Positions 33,001 through 43,478 of a DNA stretch of 64,000 nucleotides are shown here, in pieces. The stretch comes from Adenophora triphylla var. japonica (Eukaryota; Streptophyta; Magnoliopsida; Asterales; Campanulaceae), in NCBI GenBank assembly GCA_022495995.1, contig JAFEMH010002594.1, forward strand, positions 124,001-188,000. Direction: 5' to 3'. The notes beneath the pieces were generated by a model. The model made no database searches. It was not told the DNA's origin and saw only the letters and a list, made by a program, of their open reading frames with translations. Both the position numbers and the translations under genes were made by a program. Position 1 is the stretch's first letter, and each line of letters starts with the position of its first letter.

Positions 33001-33996
33001 TTATTGTATGTCGATGATATCTTTCTCATTGGAAATGACATTCCTGCACTTCAGACTGTCAAGTCTTGATTAGGGAAATGATTCTCAATGAAAGATATGG
33101 GTGAAGCCGCTTACATCCTTGGTATCAAGATCTATAGAGATAGATCTAAAATGATAATTGGTTTGAGTCAAAATACCTACATTGAAAAGGTTCTTAGAAT
33201 ATTCAAGATGGAAAATTCTAAGAGAGGTAACTTGACAATGGGTCATGGTGTTACTCTTAGAAAGATGCAGTGTCCTAAGAAACCTGATGAGCGAAAGAGG
33301 ATGAATGATGTTCCATACACTTCAGCTATTGGATCTATCATGTACACTATGATTTGTACTAGACCTGACGTCTCGTATGCTTTGAGCATGACGAGTCGAT
33401 ACCAATCTGATCCTGGTGAGAACCATTGGATGGCAGTCAAGACGATCCTTAAGTACTTAAGAAGGGCTAAGGATGCGTTCTTGGTATTTGGAGGGACGGA
33501 AGCAGATCTTGTTGTAAGAGGTTACACAGATGCTAGCTTCTAAATCGACAAGGATAATTTCCGATCGCAGACGGGATTTGTGTTTATGCTTAATGGAGAT
33601 GCAATTTGTTGGAAGAGTTCCAAGCAGAGTACCATAGCCGATTCTACAACCGAGACCGAATATATAGCGGCATCCGATGTAGCTAAGGAGGCAGTTTGGA
33701 TCAAGAAGTTCATTAATGACTTGGAATTTGTTTCAAGTATGACTAATCCAGTGGAACTTTATTGTGACAACAATGGTGCCATTGCGCAAGCAAAGGAACT
33801 AAGGTCACATCAGCGATCCAAACATATACTTAGACATTTCCATCTCATTTGAGAGTTCATTGATCGGGGAGACGTTAAGATATGCAAAGTATCAACCGAT
33901 GATAACATTGGAGATCCGCTTATAAGGCCCCTCGCACAAGCAAAGCATGATGGTCATGTGAGGTCCATGGGTATACGATACATAGTTGGAGCCTAG
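30022..33996 (+). pseudogene. Copia-A gag-pol polyprotein with four in-frame stops
   Basis: One reading frame of about 1325 codons. I choose the ATG at 30022 (MATHNNQ...), because the upstream ATG at 29965 only adds a hydrophobic stretch. Gag starts SLRSVLEKDKLEENGTNYSD; knuckle CYHCQEVGHWKRNC (about 30781); protease WVLDTGCGSHIC; integrase HCRLGHINEKC, CESCLLGK, then DVCGPM, RSDRGGEY and NGVSERRN (catalytic D, D, E); RT YKARLVAKGYRQ, QMDVKTAFLN, YVDD (about 33010); RNase H YTDASF and TETEYIAASD. Stops are TGA 33067, TGA 33079, TAA 33541 and TGA 33850; the frame is otherwise kept. Compared with Copia-B, at least the first comes from TGG and others fit CAA or CGA, that is, C-to-T type changes. 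It was active not long ago but is dead now. Confidence 0.93.
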
Positions 33997-34010
33997 TGCA
34001 AGTAGGAGAT

Positions 34011-34588
34011 TATTGGTGTAGTGCCCTAGGCGTTTAGTTATGTTTGACTTATAACCTAAACCGCTACGTAATCGTCTTTATCATTTATTACAGAGAAAAT
34101 ATTATTTGGTTCATTATATGTTTACATGTTTATTATATTGAATCAAGGCCCCTAGTTATTATGAATAACTAGTATAAGTTGGTAGTGGATAATCATGGAG
34201 ATGATTATATGCATATGATGCACATTACACTTATGGATACTTGCTAGAGAACGAGTATTGGACATGACCTACCGATGAGATTTATGACATGGTCAATAGT
34301 CATATGTGTCATGATTAATTCTCATGATAGTCGTGTCATTGAATCCTTTGAACCTGAGATTATCATCGTCTTCCACATGATGAACATTGTGTTTGATATA
34401 GTCTAACACTATCTTTAATCGGAAAGCAATAAGGTCTATATTGGCACGATTAGATTCTTGTAGGGAAGAATGAAAAGTCAAGATGGGATTTGTCCTTCTC
34501 GTTGAGAGAGATGTTTGCTTGGGCCCCTCGATGAATGATATTGATGAAATGTGTGGCCACACTCAAGTGATTTGATAGAGATCAAATG
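34011..34588 (+). repeat. Copia-A 3' LTR, truncated
   Basis: Begins TATTGGTGTAG (5' LTR: TGTTGGTGTAG) after a purine-rich AAGTAGGAGAT tract, and follows the 5' LTR for 578 bp. It stops at ATCAAATG, in a small palindrome TTTGATAGAGATCAAA. The GCACGACTCGTGC-type cluster and TATA box are therefore missing from this copy. Confidence 0.92.
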
Positions 34589-35763
34589 GGAGGGCCTTAG
34601 TTAATGGGTCCGCCACGTTGTCATCAGTGTCTACTCTGCATATCTTTACGTCTTTCCTTTCGCATATCTCTCGGATAATGTGGAAACGTCGAAGTATGTG
34701 TTTGGATCTCTGGTGTGACCTTGGTTCCTTTGCTTGTGCAATGGCACCGTTTTTGTCACAGTAAAGTTCAATAGGATCTTTGATGCTTGGAACGACTTCC
34801 AAATCACTAATGAACTTTTTGAACCAAACGGCTTCCTTAGCTGCATCAGATGCCGCTATGTACTCAGCTTCGGTTGTAGAATCAGCGACGATACTTTTCT
34901 TGGAACTTTTCCAACTCACAGTGCCTCCATTCAGCGTAAACAAAAATCCTGTCTGCGATCTGAAATCATCTTTATCGGTTTGAAAGCTAGCATCTGTGTA
35001 GCCTTTTACTACAAGATCTTCTTCCATTCCTCCAAAGACCAAGAATACATTCTTAGTTCTTCGTAAGTATTTGAGGATATTCTTGACTGCTATCCAATGT
35101 GGTTCGCCAGGATTCGATTGGTACCTACTTATCATGCTTAGAGCACACGAGACATCGGGTCTAGTACATAACATAGCATACATGATAGACCCAATTGCCG
35201 AAGCATATGGAATACCATTCATTCTCTTTCGCTCATCATTAGTCTTAGGACTTTGAGTCTTGCTAAGAGATACACCATGCAACATTGACAAGTTTCCTCT
35301 TTTAGAATTTTTCATTTGGAATCTTCTAAGAACCTTGTCAATGTAAATACTTTGACTTAAACCAATCATCCTCTTAGATCTATCTCTATAGATCTTGATA
35401 CCAAGGATATATGCAGCTTCACCCATATCTTTCATTGAAAAGCACTTTCCCAACCAAGACTTGACAGTCTGTAGTGCAAGAATGTCATTTCCAATGAGTA
35501 AGATATCGTCGACATACAACACTAAAAATAGTGCTACACTCCCACTAATTTTCTTGTATACACAAGGTTCATCTTCGTTCTTGATAAAGCCAAACTCTTT
35601 GATTGCTTCAACAAAACGTAGATTTCAACTCCTAGAAGCTTGCTTCAATCCATAAATGGATCTTTGCAACTTACACACCTTGTTAGAATTTTCTGGACTG
35701 ACAAAACCTTCAGGTTGTATCATGTATACATCCTCAAGTAACTTCCCATTTAGGAAAGATGTC
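34589..35763 (-). pseudogene. Copia-B RT (C-terminal part) and RNase H
   Basis: The frame from 35522 begins at the catalytic YVDDILLIGND and goes through AAYILGIKIYRDRS to RNase H (GYTDASF, SWKSSKKSIVADSTTEAEYI, ELYCDKNGAI), ending at DNVADPLTKALP. After this the frame runs into Copia-A LTR sequence, so the last seven residues of the open frame are not native. Upstream (35523-35763) the frame has a TGA where TGG is expected (QASRS-stop-N). Confidence 0.88.
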
Positions 35764-36542
35764 TTGACATCCATTTGTCATATCTCATAGTCATCATATG
35801 CGGCTATGGCAATTAAAATTCTAATAGACTTAAGCATAGCTACAGGCGAAAAGGTTTCATCATAGTCGATGCCATGAATCTGCCTATATCCCTTAGCTAC
35901 AAGCCTAGCCTTATAGGTGTGTACCTTCCCATCCATGTCGGTCTTCTTCTTGAAGATCCATTTGCACCCTATGGTTTTCACACCTTCGGGTGGATCAAAC
36001 AAGTTCCAAACTTGATTATCAGCCATGGATTGTAATTCGGACTTCATGGCCTCTTGCCATTTTTTCGAATCAGGAGCGGACATCGCTTCTTGATAGCAAG
36101 TAGGTTCATCGTTTTCGATTAAATCCACTTCATCACTTTCCGTAACGAGAAATTCATATCTCTCGGGTTCGAATCGTGACCTACCACTTCGGCGAAGGAC
36201 TTGTGCATCTTGAACCGGTTCCACAATTCCTTGTGAACTTGATTTAGTTTCTGCCATTGGTTCAATGTTGTTTTCGGGTTCTCGAATTTCTTCGAGATCT
36301 ATTTTACTCCCACTGGTTCCTTTGCGAAGAAACTCCTTTTCTAAGAAAGTACCATTTCGAGCAACAAACATTTTGTTCTCATTTCGGTTGTAGAAACAGT
36401 ATCCTTTACTTTCCTTAGGATAACCTACGAAAACACATTTATCAGACTTAGATGCTAGCTTGTCAGAAGTTAACTTCTTGACATATGCATCGCAACCCCA
36501 AATCTTCATGAAAGACAAACTAGGTTTTCTTCCATGCCACAT
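35764..36542 (-). pseudogene. Copia-B integrase C-terminus and RT N-terminus
   Basis: Open from 36542 to 35778. HGRKPSLSFMKIWGCDAYVK and KCVFVGYPKESKGYCFY are the integrase C-terminal block. A charged linker follows, then KWIFKKKTDMDGKVHTYKAR and LVAKGYRQIHGIDYDETFSP of RT. It stops at DYEI where TGG became TGA. Confidence 0.88.
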
Positions 36543-37551
36543 CTCTTATGGGGTCTTTTGAACCGATTTGGTAGGAACTCTGTTTATAGTAAAAGCAGCA
36601 GTTTCTAGTGCATGTCCCCAAAAGGATAAAGGAAGCTCAACTTGACTCATCATAGAACGAACCATGTCCAACAAAGTTCTATTCCTCCTTTCAGACACAC
36701 CATTCCATTGTGGTATTTCGGGTGGAGAGAGTTCTGAAACGATTCCACAACTCTTAAGATGACTGTCAATTCTTGGCTCAAATATTCACCACCTCGATCA
36801 GATCGAAGTACTTTAATAGTTTTGCCAAGTTGGTTTTGCACCTCATTTTGAAATATTCGAAATATCTCAAACGATTCACTTTTATGTTTCATTAGATAAA
36901 CATATCCAAATCTACTATAATCATCAGTGAATGTTATGAAGTACTGAAATCCTCCCCTAGCATTGCTACTCATAGGTCCACACACATCGGTATGTATGAG
37001 GCCTAATAAGTCACCCGCCCTTTCACCAGTTTTGGTAAATGGGTCCTTGGTCATCTTGCCAAGTAAACAAGACTCGCATGTCTCATATGATTCATAATCA
37101 TGTGAGTCTAAAAATCCATCTTTGTGGAGTTTAGAAATGTATTTCTCATTTATATGGTCAAGAAGACAATTCCATAAGTAAGTGTGGTTTACATCATTGG
37201 GTTTAGATCTCTTGTTAATGTTATAGACATCATTATCGCGATTTTCAACATCAAGGATATAAAGGCCGTTGAATGAAATAGCAGTACAATAATTCATATC
37301 ACTCTTGTAAATAGAAAACTTCTTATCACATATAAGAAAATTAAAACCTTCATTATCCAAACATGAAATCGAAATAATATTCCTACTTAAAGCTGGAACG
37401 TAATAACAATTGTTTTTTTCAAGTATTAGTCCACTAGGTAAAGTAACTTAATAAGTTCTTACGGCTAATGCAGCAACTCTTGCTCCATTCCCCACACGTA
37501 GGTCCACTTCACCCTCTTCAAGCATCCTTCTGTTCTTTAGACCCTGCACAT
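36543..37551 (-). pseudogene. Copia-B protease C-terminus and integrase core
   Basis: 37360-36650 holds CLLDHINEKYISKLHKDGFL (the expected HCRLGH here reads NCLLDH, so the first zinc ligands are lost), CESCLLGKMTK, HTDVCGPMSSNARGGF (catalytic Asp) and LRSDRGGEYLSQE (second Asp). The frame shifts near 36770. The third catalytic residue lies in the broken stretch at 36650-36720. Confidence 0.85.
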
Positions 37552-38493
37552 TTAAACAAATGTGAGTTTCACATCCGGCATCCAATACCAAGAACTAGAA
37601 GTAGATAGGAATATATCTATAACAAAGATACCTGAAGTCGAAGCAACACCTTTGCTCTTCTTCAGTGCTTCCTTGTATTTTGAGCAGTTTCTCCTCCAAT
37701 GTCCAATCTCATTGCAATGGAAGCAGATTGCGTCCTCTTGGGACTTGGGCTTAGCCTCTTTGGGTTTGGTACCCTCTTTGTATTTGGCAACATTTGCCTT
37801 AGGATTAGCAATTTTTGCCTTTCCTTTACCCTCGAAACCCTTCCCCTTGTTAACCATCAACACTTGATCGGTTTTCTTCTTGACGATATTGGTTTTCGCA
37901 GTGTTCAACATTTGAACTAACTCGAAAAGGTTCTTATTCATGCCCCCGATGTTATAGTTCATTATGAAATTACTAAAACCTTCGGGTAATGAATTCAATA
38001 TCATGTCAGTAGCCAACTCTTGGCTAATTGGAAAATCGAGCCTTTCAAGATGCTCGATGTGGCCCTTCATCTTTAGAGCATGGGGACCAACAGCTTGTCC
38101 TTCACTCATCTTGCATGAGGTTAGGGCCTTAACTGTGTTATACGTTTCTTGACTTGCTTGAACTTGGAACATTTCCATCAGTCGATTGTTTAGATCAACT
38201 GTCCCCAAGTGCTAAAGATCCTTTTGAAGGCTCTTGCACATGGCGGAGAGCATGAGGCAACCAACATCAGTAGAATCACGCTTGTGCTTCAGATATTGAT
38301 CCCTCACTGCCCTAGTAGCATTGGCAGCAGGTTCAGGTGGAATAGGTTCCTCGAGAACGTACAATTTCTCCTCTTGCCTAAGAACGATTCTCACGCTACG
38401 GATCCAATCCATATAGTTTGTACCATTCTCTTTCAACTTTTCCTTCTCAAGGACAGATCGCAATGACAAATGATGATTATTGTTTGATGCCAT
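37552..38493 (-). pseudogene. Copia-B gag
   Basis: Starts with ATG 38493 (MASNNNHHLSLRSVLEKEKL), the same gag start as Copia-A. There is a stop at about 38212 in the same frame, then continuation to CFHCNEIGHWRRNC (CCHC knuckle, about 37690-37730) and the beginning of the protease (STSSSWYWMPDV, where W-x-LDTG is expected, so the active site is lost by frameshift). Confidence 0.88.
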
Positions 38494-39835
38494 TTAACTC
38501 TACAAAAAGATATACATAAAATATGAACACATATAAGTAAACATATTATATGAGAAGTATAATGCATTTACATGAAAATAAATGCTCCCACTAAATTATA
38601 CATCTTCCAATGCAAACAAGCATAATATACATTTAATGGGCTAAGATCCAACTTTAATTTAATTTCAAGTTTGCTATGGCAAACCACTCAAAACTAAATT
38701 AATTAGGTAGAAACATCAATCATATCACATATATGACTCTTAGATCTTTTATGAGATTTATTCAAGACATCATATGTCTAAGCATATTTTAATCTCATCT
38801 TATGCCTTGGGTCCAAAACCATTTTGATAAACCAATTAAGTTCATTCACTTTAAGCGTATAGGAACCACCATTTCCTCATCTTGCTCGCAGACGAATAGA
38901 ATCAAAGTACCTTGCTATGGCAAGCCCACCCAAAACTATCCGAATGGTCTTAAGTGTTTTAATCATGAATTGGCATAAAGAACTTAAAAGTTAAATGAAG
39001 GTTCTTTAAAGCAGATTATAAGCATATCATGAAAGATAATCATAATCGTGCACCAGGTAAGTTCCCAGGAAGATAGGTGAGCCACAAGGACTACTTAAGT
39101 ACCAAATCTCTCCTTCGACAAAACTCTCCTAGACATGCACAATCAGAAATCAACTCTGATTTGCAACATAATCAATACTTTGTATAAACAATCAGTTTTC
39201 TTTTAAATTTTGCGTAAAATGACTTGTTTCTCATAAACAATCAGAAAACCAAAATTTCAATGTTTCAATCTAAACATTCAGGAAATTACAATACAATGTT
39301 TCAACTAAACATCTAACAAAATTCTTAACACGTAAGAACACATAATTCATGCATCGCAACAATTAATAAAATTATATTTTAATTAACTAAGCATGCATAA
39401 ACAATGAATTAATCTAGCATAGCCCTATAAACTTAATTTCCAGAAATTTATAGCATCCAGATTAATACATAAACATATCAGATTGAAAACATATTCACAG
39501 ATTAGCAGGATTATGAAACAAACTGATTCTGCTCAGATTGGGCTAGTTTTGTCGCGTGACAGAGGCAAGCTTTGTCGCGTGACACTGGCCTCCTTTGTCG
39601 CGTGACACAAGATTACCAGATTGCAGATTTCCAGATTCAATCAATTTTAAATCACAGAGCAATTAAATCATGCAAACAACTTTTAACAGATTTAATTTAA
39701 TATCAATAGAACATGATTTAGGCATATTGTTTCAAAAACAATCAAACTATCGCATACAAAACATGCAAAAACCATATAAACAATTTATATCAATTTTTCT
39801 TAGCATGTTAATTCAAACTTAACCATACGAACGGG
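38494..39835 (-). other. Copia-B leader with three TGTCGCGTGACA copies
   Basis: AT-rich untranslated leader. TGTCGCGTGACA is perfectly repeated at 39550-39561, 39573-39584 and 39596-39607, an even period of 23 bp. No ORF of note. Confidence 0.6.
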
Positions 39836-39847
39836 GCTCTGATACCA
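39836..39847 (-). other. Copia-B primer binding site
   Basis: The minus strand reads TGGTATCAGAGC next to the LTR end (AACCCAACA on minus). Confidence 0.9.
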
Positions 39848-39848
39848 C

Positions 39849-41181
39849 TGTTGGGTTTTACGGGTCCATGCGCAGCGGAATTAAGCATCTAATAACATAA
39901 AACCCAAAGAGCCTAGGATCCGTTCTATACAATTAACTTGAATTCCTATGAGATAGAAATAACCAACCTTGAATGCTTTCCGTTCTTGAGCTATCGAACA
40001 AATAAACAATGTGATTTCGAATCACAAACTTCGAACTCTAGGCCTTGATCGTCGTACGAGCAAAGACCCTCTTATGGTATCCACACCTTTGAATGAACCA
40101 ATAACGATTTCTTGATGATTGCTAGATCATAAACCTTGAAGAATATTGAGAATTTTGTTGTGATTTTGTTTTCAGAATTTCGGCTAGCTTTTTAGGGTTG
40201 ACAGACCTTCATATTTATACTACATTAGTATGGTATATGTTTCCTAATCAAATTAGGAAACCTGTCTGTAAACCACCTTATGGCTTATTCTGTCGCACGA
40301 CCACACGAAGCCCATGGCCAAGTTGTGTCGCGCGATGTCATATGCCACATCAGGAATCTCAATCATTCTTCCTCTGGTTTAATCAATTCATTCTAGTTGT
40401 GTGTGACCCAATAGGATTATATTATGTTGGCAATGAGCTCGATCATATCGACCCTCATAAAATATAAGCGGACTCTAGCAAGCCATTATGTCTACCCAAA
40501 TAATATAACGTAAGAGTTCACGTTTCCAATGGTACACCCCCATTTCTCCCTTTGTCTCACGATGTTATATTGAACACAAGTCATGGTCCTTGTCAACTTG
40601 TATTTGTTCAATGCTTTCTCGATCTTTGAGTATAATGATAATCTAATCGCATTGGGGTATGGCCATACACTTTCATCATTATCACTCATCGAGGGGCCCA
40701 AGCAAAACATCTCTCTTTCGAGGGACAAATTCCATCTTGACTTATCATCCTTCCCATCATGAATCCGATCATGCCAAAGTTAGCCTTTATAGATATCGTG
40801 TTAAGATATCGTTTGACTAAAATCAAACATGACTTTCATCATATGTAAGGTCATGATAATCTCAGGTCTAGGGACTAAATGAAGTGATCATATGAGATTT
40901 AATTATGACATTTGACCATGACATAAATCTCATACGGGTCAAGTCCAGTCACTTGTTCTCTAACAAGTACCCATAAATTTAATGTGCATCTCTATGCATT
41001 TAATCATCATATGATTATCCATTAACATTTATACTAATTATTCACTTAATAATTAGGGACGGAGATTATTACAAATAAATATGCAATACATATAATAATC
41101 AAATGATAAACTTTACATATAATAATAAACAATGTCAACACATAAGTCTATCAATCATAAGCCTAGTGCATAACACTAACA
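39849..41181 (-). repeat. Copia-B 5' LTR
   Basis: 1333 bp, on minus TGTTAGTGTTATG ... AACCCAACA. The minus-strand TATA box (TATAAATAT) is at 40211-40219. Related words TGTCGCACGACCA (40291) and TGTCGCGCGATGTCA (40326) lie just upstream of it in element sense. No second LTR is available to confirm the outer edge. Confidence 0.82.
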
Positions 41182-41575
41182 ATAGCATCATCAATATTGT
41201 CGTCTGCCATCATTATCGTCGGTCGCCGGCCGCCACGCGTCGGTGCCACCTTCGAAAATCGATTTCCGATCATCGGTCGTCGAAACCTGATCGCCGCATG
41301 CACCATCCATACATTCAGCTATTCAGTATTAAACATTGTCATATGTGATGCAGTATGGTACAAAATCATACAACATGAGAAGGAAGTTACGAGACATTAT
41401 GATACTTTTTTTTTAGAACTTATAGTCATTTTTCCTTTTTTAATTTTTTTTTCTTTTTTTTGTAAAAAATCCATTTTCGAAGCTTAAAAATTTGATTTTT
41501 CATACCATCAACTCAAAATATAAAATACAATGGTATTTATTAAAATAAAATAATGGTAAAAGTATAAGTGTACCC
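41182..41575. other. Spacer, no gene recognised
   Basis: AT-rich DNA with a GC-rich pocket (CGTCGGTCGCCGGCCGCCAC, 41215-41234). No ORF with a recognisable domain. Confidence 0.4.
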
Positions 41576-41585
41576 CAAATAAGTT

Positions 41586-41904
41586 GAATTTTTTTTCCCA
41601 AAATAACACATTTTTTAAAAGTATTTCCCAAAATGTTACACTTTTAAAAGTATTGACCAGAATAACCTAGTTTTTAAAATTCGCGGTTGGCAACTGCGTT
41701 TTCATTAATGAATTCGCAGTTGGCAATCACGGGTTTATAATTTTTCATTTTTTTTTTAAAACGCGATTGGCAACTGCGAATTCAACTTTGAAACGCAGTT
41801 GCCAACCGCGAATTCTAAAAATTAGGTTATTCTGGTCAATACTTTTAAAAGTGTGACATTTTGAAAAATATTTTTAAAAAATGTGTTATTTTGGGAAAAA
41901 ATTC
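41586..41904. mobile_element. Foldback MITE, MULE-type
   Basis: The two halves are reverse complements over about 120-130 bp, starting GAATTTTTT(TT)CCCAAAATAA on both ends. A 10-bp duplication CAAATAAGTT flanks it (41576-41585 and 41905-41914), the target-site size made by Mutator-like transposases. The inner arms carry four copies of a GCGGTTGGCAACTGCG-like palindrome. No coding capacity; mobilised in trans if at all. Confidence 0.8.
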
Positions 41905-41914
41905 CAAATAAGTT

Positions 41915-42353
41915 GATGTGGAAGAAGTTGCCATTTATAGAAATTAAAAAAAAAAATTAAGAGAGAAAAATAGACCAAAGATTAAAGGAGGCAAGTCGAA
42001 ATCAAGAATGGGAAAAACTGCAGGATTAGGATGTAGTATAGACTTAATATTTTGAGCTTAATTTTGGGAGAGATAAATAAAGATTAAGATGGTGCAACCA
42101 CCAATGTCAACCTCAATTAACAGAAATTCTTCCAGTGAAGTGGACGCAAAGCCACCACCACCACCACCGGCCACCACCACTCCATAATTATTCTCTTTAT
42201 CTAACTAAATTGTAATTATCAAATATCTCTTTCCCCACCATTAGCAACGACCATTTTTGCCAATATATTCTCTTAACCCTTTCATTTTCTTCAACCATTA
42301 ATCAACACCCTCTTCTCTCTATCTTTCATTGATCGGGTTTCTGGCCGGAGAAA
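41915..42353. promoter_or_regulatory. Upstream region of the WEB-family gene
   Basis: A pyrimidine-rich stretch CACCCTCTTCTCTCTATC (42306-42323) just before the start codon looks like a plant Y-patch/5' UTR. (CCA)n at 42153-42180. No clear TATA box could be assigned. Confidence 0.35.
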
Positions 42354-43294
42354 ATGGAAGAAGTGGACGGACTGGTGGTGCGGGGAAGGGTTGAGATTGA
42401 CATGCGGCAGCCATTCCGGTCGGTTAAGGAAGCGGTGGCGTTGTTTGGAGAAAGAGTCTTAGCTGGGCAAGTCCATGCTAACAAGCTTAAAGAGGTTCCT
42501 TTCTTTTCTATTCTTGTTATTACAGGCCACTAGCACACTCATAGATGCAAATGTAGCATTTTTTTCAAACTGTCATATTAATATTTCAAATCTAACATTA
42601 TTAATTGGCGAACTGATAATTTTATTAGTAAATTTCGCAGTTTTAACTTACAGACTGACAACTTAACATAAAAATATATTAACATTAATAATTATAATGT
42701 GTGTGTATTGGGCAGATGGAAAGTAGAGAAAATGAGAGTAAACAATACAAATCAAGAGTTGAAGTTGTAGCAACAGAGCTTCAAGAAACAAAGCAAAGCT
42801 TGGAAAAGGCCAAAGAAGAAAGCAAATTCATGTCATACTACTTAACATCACTCAAACAAGAGCTTGAAGAAACAAAAAAAGAGCTAAAACACATGAAGAG
42901 TACTAAAGAAATAGTACCCTTCAAACAATTCCTAGTTGATCTTGATCATGATCATGATCATGATCCTGAGATTGAAGATCTCAAGTTCATAGAAAATCCG
43001 ACCAGAAAAGCCGATAATAATAATAATTTCCTAAACCCCGAGACGGAGGATCTTGATGATGATGAAGTGGACATTGAGTTTGAAAAGAAGAGGTCAGTGA
43101 AATTTGCTAGTCCTCCTTCACTAGCTAAGGTGATAGTTAGTAGAGATATGGAAGATCAAAAGCTAGTGACTAGCCCTTCTGTTAAAAAGAAGAGTAAATG
43201 GAAGAAGCCTTTGTTTGGAGGGTTGTTTTCAAGAAAGAAGGCAAGACAAGAAGGAGGTGATCAATCTCCAAGAACTCCTAGGGGTTTCAAGTGA
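42354..43294 (+). CDS. WEB family (DUF827-type) coiled-coil protein, two exons
   Basis: Exon 1 42354-42494 (47 codons), intron 42495-42715 (GT...GGGCAG), exon 2 42716-43294, giving 239 residues. The N-terminus [20 protein letters not shown] is the signature of short WEB-family proteins (At1g75720/At2g17940-like), whose larger relatives WEB1 and PMI2 act in chloroplast photorelocation. A coiled coil covers about residues 48-110 (repeated E/K/L heptads). An acidic middle has a DHDHDHD run, and the C-terminus is basic ([20 protein letters not shown]). All landmarks and both splice sites are intact and the gene looks functional. The exact role of this short form is unknown. Confidence 0.9.
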
Positions 43295-43298
43295 TCTA

Positions 43299-43476
43299 CT
43301 CCTCCGTCTCAAAATGAATGGCCAAGCTCATGAATAAGTAGTTTTTTTTTTAGATTATTTTCTATGATTTCATTTGCGAAAAGAGACATACAATTACAAA
43401 ACAATATCCTATTCTCCGAAAGAATTTTGTTCCTGATTAAAAATAAAAATAGACATTCATTTTGGAATAAAAGTAG
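43299..43476. mobile_element. Stowaway-type MITE directly behind the WEB gene
   Basis: Ends CTCCTCCGTCTCAAAATGAATG and, inverted at the right, CATTCATTTTGG...AGTAG, between TA dinucleotides (43297-43298, 43477-43478). 178 bp, the CTCCCTCCGT type common in plants. It starts 4 bp after the stop codon, so it supplies the start of the 3' UTR. The right end has drifted. Confidence 0.7.
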
Positions 43477-43478
43477 TA

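Larger units (their letters stand above)
27441..34588 (+). mobile_element. Copia-A: Ty1/Copia retrotransposon, 3' LTR truncated
   Basis: 5' LTR (27441-29143), PBS, one polyprotein frame with a few stops, then a 3' LTR that matches the first 578 bp of the 5' LTR and stops at 34588. There it meets Copia-B in opposite orientation. The domain order gag-PR-IN-RT-RH is Copia. Sequence blocks such as AAYILGIKIYRDRS suggest the Tork/Angela group, tentatively. A left TSD candidate is GTTTA; the right one is lost. Confidence 0.92.
34589..41181 (-). mobile_element. Copia-B: Ty1/Copia retrotransposon, 3' end lost
   Basis: Minus-strand element of the same broad group as Copia-A: LTR 39849-41181, PBS, leader, gag, protease, integrase, RT, RNase H. 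It ends inside the last codons of pol (after DPLTKALP) at the junction with the Copia-A LTR. The 3' LTR is absent. Many stops and frameshifts. LTRs of A and B share blocks such as TTTGCTTGGGCCCCTCGATG, so the families are related. Confidence 0.9.

Noticed and set aside
41103..41487. ORFs at the Copia-B LTR edge (RRSPAATRRCH..., VGRRPPRVGATF...)
   Set aside because: Overlapping frames through a GC pocket; no family match and no splice or start support.
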